DNA of 30,913 nt from contig JAJPKG010000173.1 of the NCBI GenBank assembly GCA_021323815.1, positions 1 to 30,913 on the forward strand, given 5' to 3'. Positions within the stretch are counted from its first letter, which is position 1. Each line of letters begins with the position of its first letter. The DNA is from Pseudomonadota bacterium (GTDB lineage Bacteria > Chloroflexota > Ktedonobacteria > Ktedonobacterales > JACDGC01). The notes under the pieces are model-generated. The model was given only the letters and a program-made list of their open reading frames with translations, had not been told where the DNA came from and made no database searches. The translations under genes and the position numbers were made by a program. Shown here piece by piece: positions 29,179-30,913 of this stretch.

Positions 29179-30913
29179 TTACTCGCCGTCACCGTCGCCG
29201 GTGAGCGCGGGTTCGCCTGCGGGCAGCGATTGCACGCGGCCACGCGGTTCAAGCACCAGCTGACCGTCGCGGATCTCGGCCACCACGATATCGCCGGGGC
29301 GGAACCTGCCTTGCAGCAGTCCTTCCGCCAGCGGATCTTCCACCATGTTTTGGATGGTGCGGCGCAGCGGGCGCGCGCCGTATTGCTGATCGAAGCCCTT
29401 TTCCACCAGGAAGTCTTTGGTTTCCTGCGGCACTTGCAGTTCGATCTCTTGTTCCGTCAACTGGCGGCGGACGCGCGACAGCAGCAGATCGATGATGCTG
29501 CGCATTTGCTCCAGCACGAGCTGATGGAAGACGATCACCGCGTCGATGCGGTTCAAGAACTCCGGCTTGAAGTTGTTCTTGAGTTCCGTCAGCACGCGAT
29601 CTTTCATCGCCTCATATTCCATCTGGTTCTGCCGCTCGACATCTTTGCCGGACCGGAAGGCGATGGCACCCTTCGTCATCTGTTGCGCGCCGATATTCGA
29701 CGTCATGATGACGATGGTGTTGCGGAAGTCCACCACGCGCCCTTTGGCGTCGGTGAGCTTGCCGTCTTCCAAGATCTGCAACAGCATGTTGAAGACATCG
29801 GGATGCGCCTTCTCGATCTCGTCCAGCAGGATGACGGAGTAGCTCTTGCGGCGCACGGCCTCGGTGAGCTGCCCGCCCTCTTCATAGCCGACATAGCCTG
29901 GGGGCGCGCCGACCAGGCGAGCCGCCGCATGCCGTTCCATGAATTCCGACATGTCGATCTTGATGAGCGCCTCTTCGCTGCCGAACATAAATTCGGCCAG
30001 CGCTTTGGCCAGCTCGGTCTTGCCGACGCCGGTGGGTCCCATGAACATGAACGAGCCGATGGGGCGTTTCGGATCTTTCAGGCCGGCGCGGGCGCGACGC
30101 ACAGCACGGCTGATGGTGCTGATGGCGTCGTCTTGGCCGATGATGCGCTTATGCAGCGCGTCCTCCATTCCCAGCAAGCGGGTGGATTCGTCCTGGTCGA
30201 TGGCCTTCACCGGGATGCCGGTCCACATCGCCACGATGGTGGCGATATCTTCCGCCGTCACGGTGGGCTTCTCGTTGCCCTGGTTCATCTGCCAGCCGGA
30301 CTCCAACCGCCCGATACGCTCGCGCAGTTTCACCTCACGGTCGCGCGCCAGGGCTGCGGCTTCATAGTCGCCGCGCTGGATGGCGTCTTCCTTCTCGCGC
30401 AGCACGGCTTCCAGCGCCTTCTGCGCCTCTTTCAGGTTCAGCGGCGTCACCGAAATCTGCATGCGCACGCGGCTGGCAGCCTCGTCGATGAGATCGATGG
30501 CTTTATCCGGCAGGGAGCGATCCGTGATGTAGCGATTCGACATCTCGGCGGCGGCTTTGAGCGCCTCATCGCTGATTTTCAGGCGATGGTGCTGCTCATA
30601 GCGCTCGCGGATGCCCTTGAGAATCTGCACCGTCTCATCCACCGTCGGCTCGCGGACAATCACTTCCTGGAAGCGGCGCTGGAGGGCGGCATCTTTCTCG
30701 ATATATTTGCGATATTCGTCCAGGGTGGTCGCGCCGATGCACTGCAACTCGCCACGCGAGAGGGCGGGTTTCAGGATGTTGGCGGCATCGACCGCGCCTT
30801 CGGCAGCACCAGCACCGACGAGCGTATGCACCTCGTCAATGAAGATGATGCAGTCGCCGCTGGAGCGAATCTCTTCGATGATCTTTTTCAGGCGCTCTTC
30901 AAACTCGCCGCGA
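29179..30913 (-). CDS. clpC: ATP-dependent Clp protease ATPase subunit ClpC, 5' end missing
   Basis: The C-terminal 577 residues of an Hsp100 ATPase that unfolds proteins for ClpP. The 5' end lies beyond the window. The visible part starts in the first AAA domain (RGEFEERLKKI, Walker B IIFIDEVH). It continues with a UVR segment (EKEDAIQRGDYEAAALARDR) that marks ClpC instead of ClpA or ClpB. The second AAA domain follows with Walker A GPTGVGKTELAKAL and Walker B VILLDEIEKAH, then the sensor region and the C-terminal D2-small domain (GARPLRRTIQNMVEDPLAEG). The protein ends in an acidic GDGDGE tail. No mcsA, mcsB or ctsR is visible. The stop is TAA at 29179-29181. Confidence 0.95.
   Translation of the reverse strand, partial: RGEFEERLKKIIEEIRSSGDCIIFIDEVHTLVGAGAAEGAVDAANILKPALSRGELQCIGATTLDEYRKYIEKDAALQRRFQEVIVREPTVDETVQILKGIRERYEQHHRLKISDEALKAAAEMSNRYITDRSLPDKAIDLIDEAASRVRMQISVTPLNLKEAQKALEAVLREKEDAIQRGDYEAAALARDREVKLRERIGRLESGWQMNQGNEKPTVTAEDIATIVAMWTGIPVKAIDQDESTRLLGMEDALHKRIIGQDDAISTISRAVRRARAGLKDPKRPIGSFMFMGPTGVGKTELAKALAEFMFGSEEALIKIDMSEFMERHAAARLVGAPPGYVGYEEGGQLTEAVRRKSYSVILLDEIEKAHPDVFNMLLQILEDGKLTDAKGRVVDFRNTIVIMTSNIGAQQMTKGAIAFRSGKDVERQNQMEYEAMKDRVLTELKNNFKPEFLNRIDAVIVFHQLVLEQMRSIIDLLLSRVRRQLTEQEIELQVPQETKDFLVEKGFDQQYGARPLRRTIQNMVEDPLAEGLLQGRFRPGDIVVAEIRDGQLVLEPRGRVQSLPAGEPALTGDGDGE

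Overview
The window reads as a piece of a Gram-positive-like, fairly GC-rich bacterial chromosome, most likely Chloroflexota and plausibly class Ktedonobacteria. That placement is an inference. It rests on the gene mix (secreted S53 and G1 acid peptidases, a DUF2630 protein, a DUF2085 membrane protein next to a glutaredoxin, Thr/Pro-rich extracytoplasmic linkers, ClpC, a CrtI-type desaturase) and on several families of short palindromic intergenic repeats. No rRNA, tRNA, CRISPR array, transposase, integrase or phage gene was recognised.

Layout. 1-3.3 kb: a truncated acidic ORF (-), a small membrane protein and a large processive family-2 glycosyltransferase (+). 3.3-5.6 kb (-): a 48-residue basic micro-ORF joined by an ATGA overlap to an atypical receiver protein, then a carotenoid desaturase/oxidase. 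6.1-8.2 kb (+): two secreted peptidases of different clans, sedolisin (S53) and glutamic peptidase (G1). 8.3-11.9 kb (-): an acidic disordered protein, an M24 pseudopeptidase coupled to DUF2630, a DnaJ-like zinc-ribbon protein, a second receiver protein and a small membrane protein. 12.1-13.4 kb (+): a YihY/BrkB membrane protein. 13.6-14.8 kb (-): a membrane-anchored propeller-like protein. 15.1-17.4 kb (+): a dolichyl-phosphate-sugar-synthase-like GT2, then mnmE. 17.4-21.2 kb (-): a polytopic GT-C-like protein, a four-helix membrane protein and an MBL-Rieske two-domain protein. 21.7-25.2 kb (+): an Hsp20 with a very long acidic tail, an Lrp/AsnC regulator overlapping an EamA exporter, and a lipoprotein. 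25.3-26.2 kb (-): DUF2085 plus glutaredoxin. 26.3-27.8 kb (+): an alpha/beta hydrolase and an AhpD-like protein. 27.8-30.9 kb (-): aroC and the 3' part of clpC.

Most of this is chromosomal housekeeping and envelope biology rather than a genomic island. Functional links supported by spacing are: receiver plus micro-ORF; M24 protein plus DUF2630; GT2 plus mnmE (4 bp apart); Lrp plus EamA (8-bp overlap); and glutaredoxin plus DUF2085 (6 bp apart). The two acid peptidases form a likely nutrient-scavenging pair for acidic surroundings.

The observations most worth following are: (i) a palindrome-rich insertion in frame inside the G domain of mnmE, whose 3' part matches a repeat also found in three intergenic spots; (ii) the unannotated micro-ORF coupled to the receiver gene; (iii) an MBL-Rieske protein with the domain order opposite to that recalled for CMP-Neu5Ac hydroxylase; (iv) an Hsp20 with a tail of about 250 acidic residues; (v) an M24 protein that has lost most of its metal ligands; and (vi) a perfect CRP-type palindrome upstream of the receiver/micro-ORF pair.
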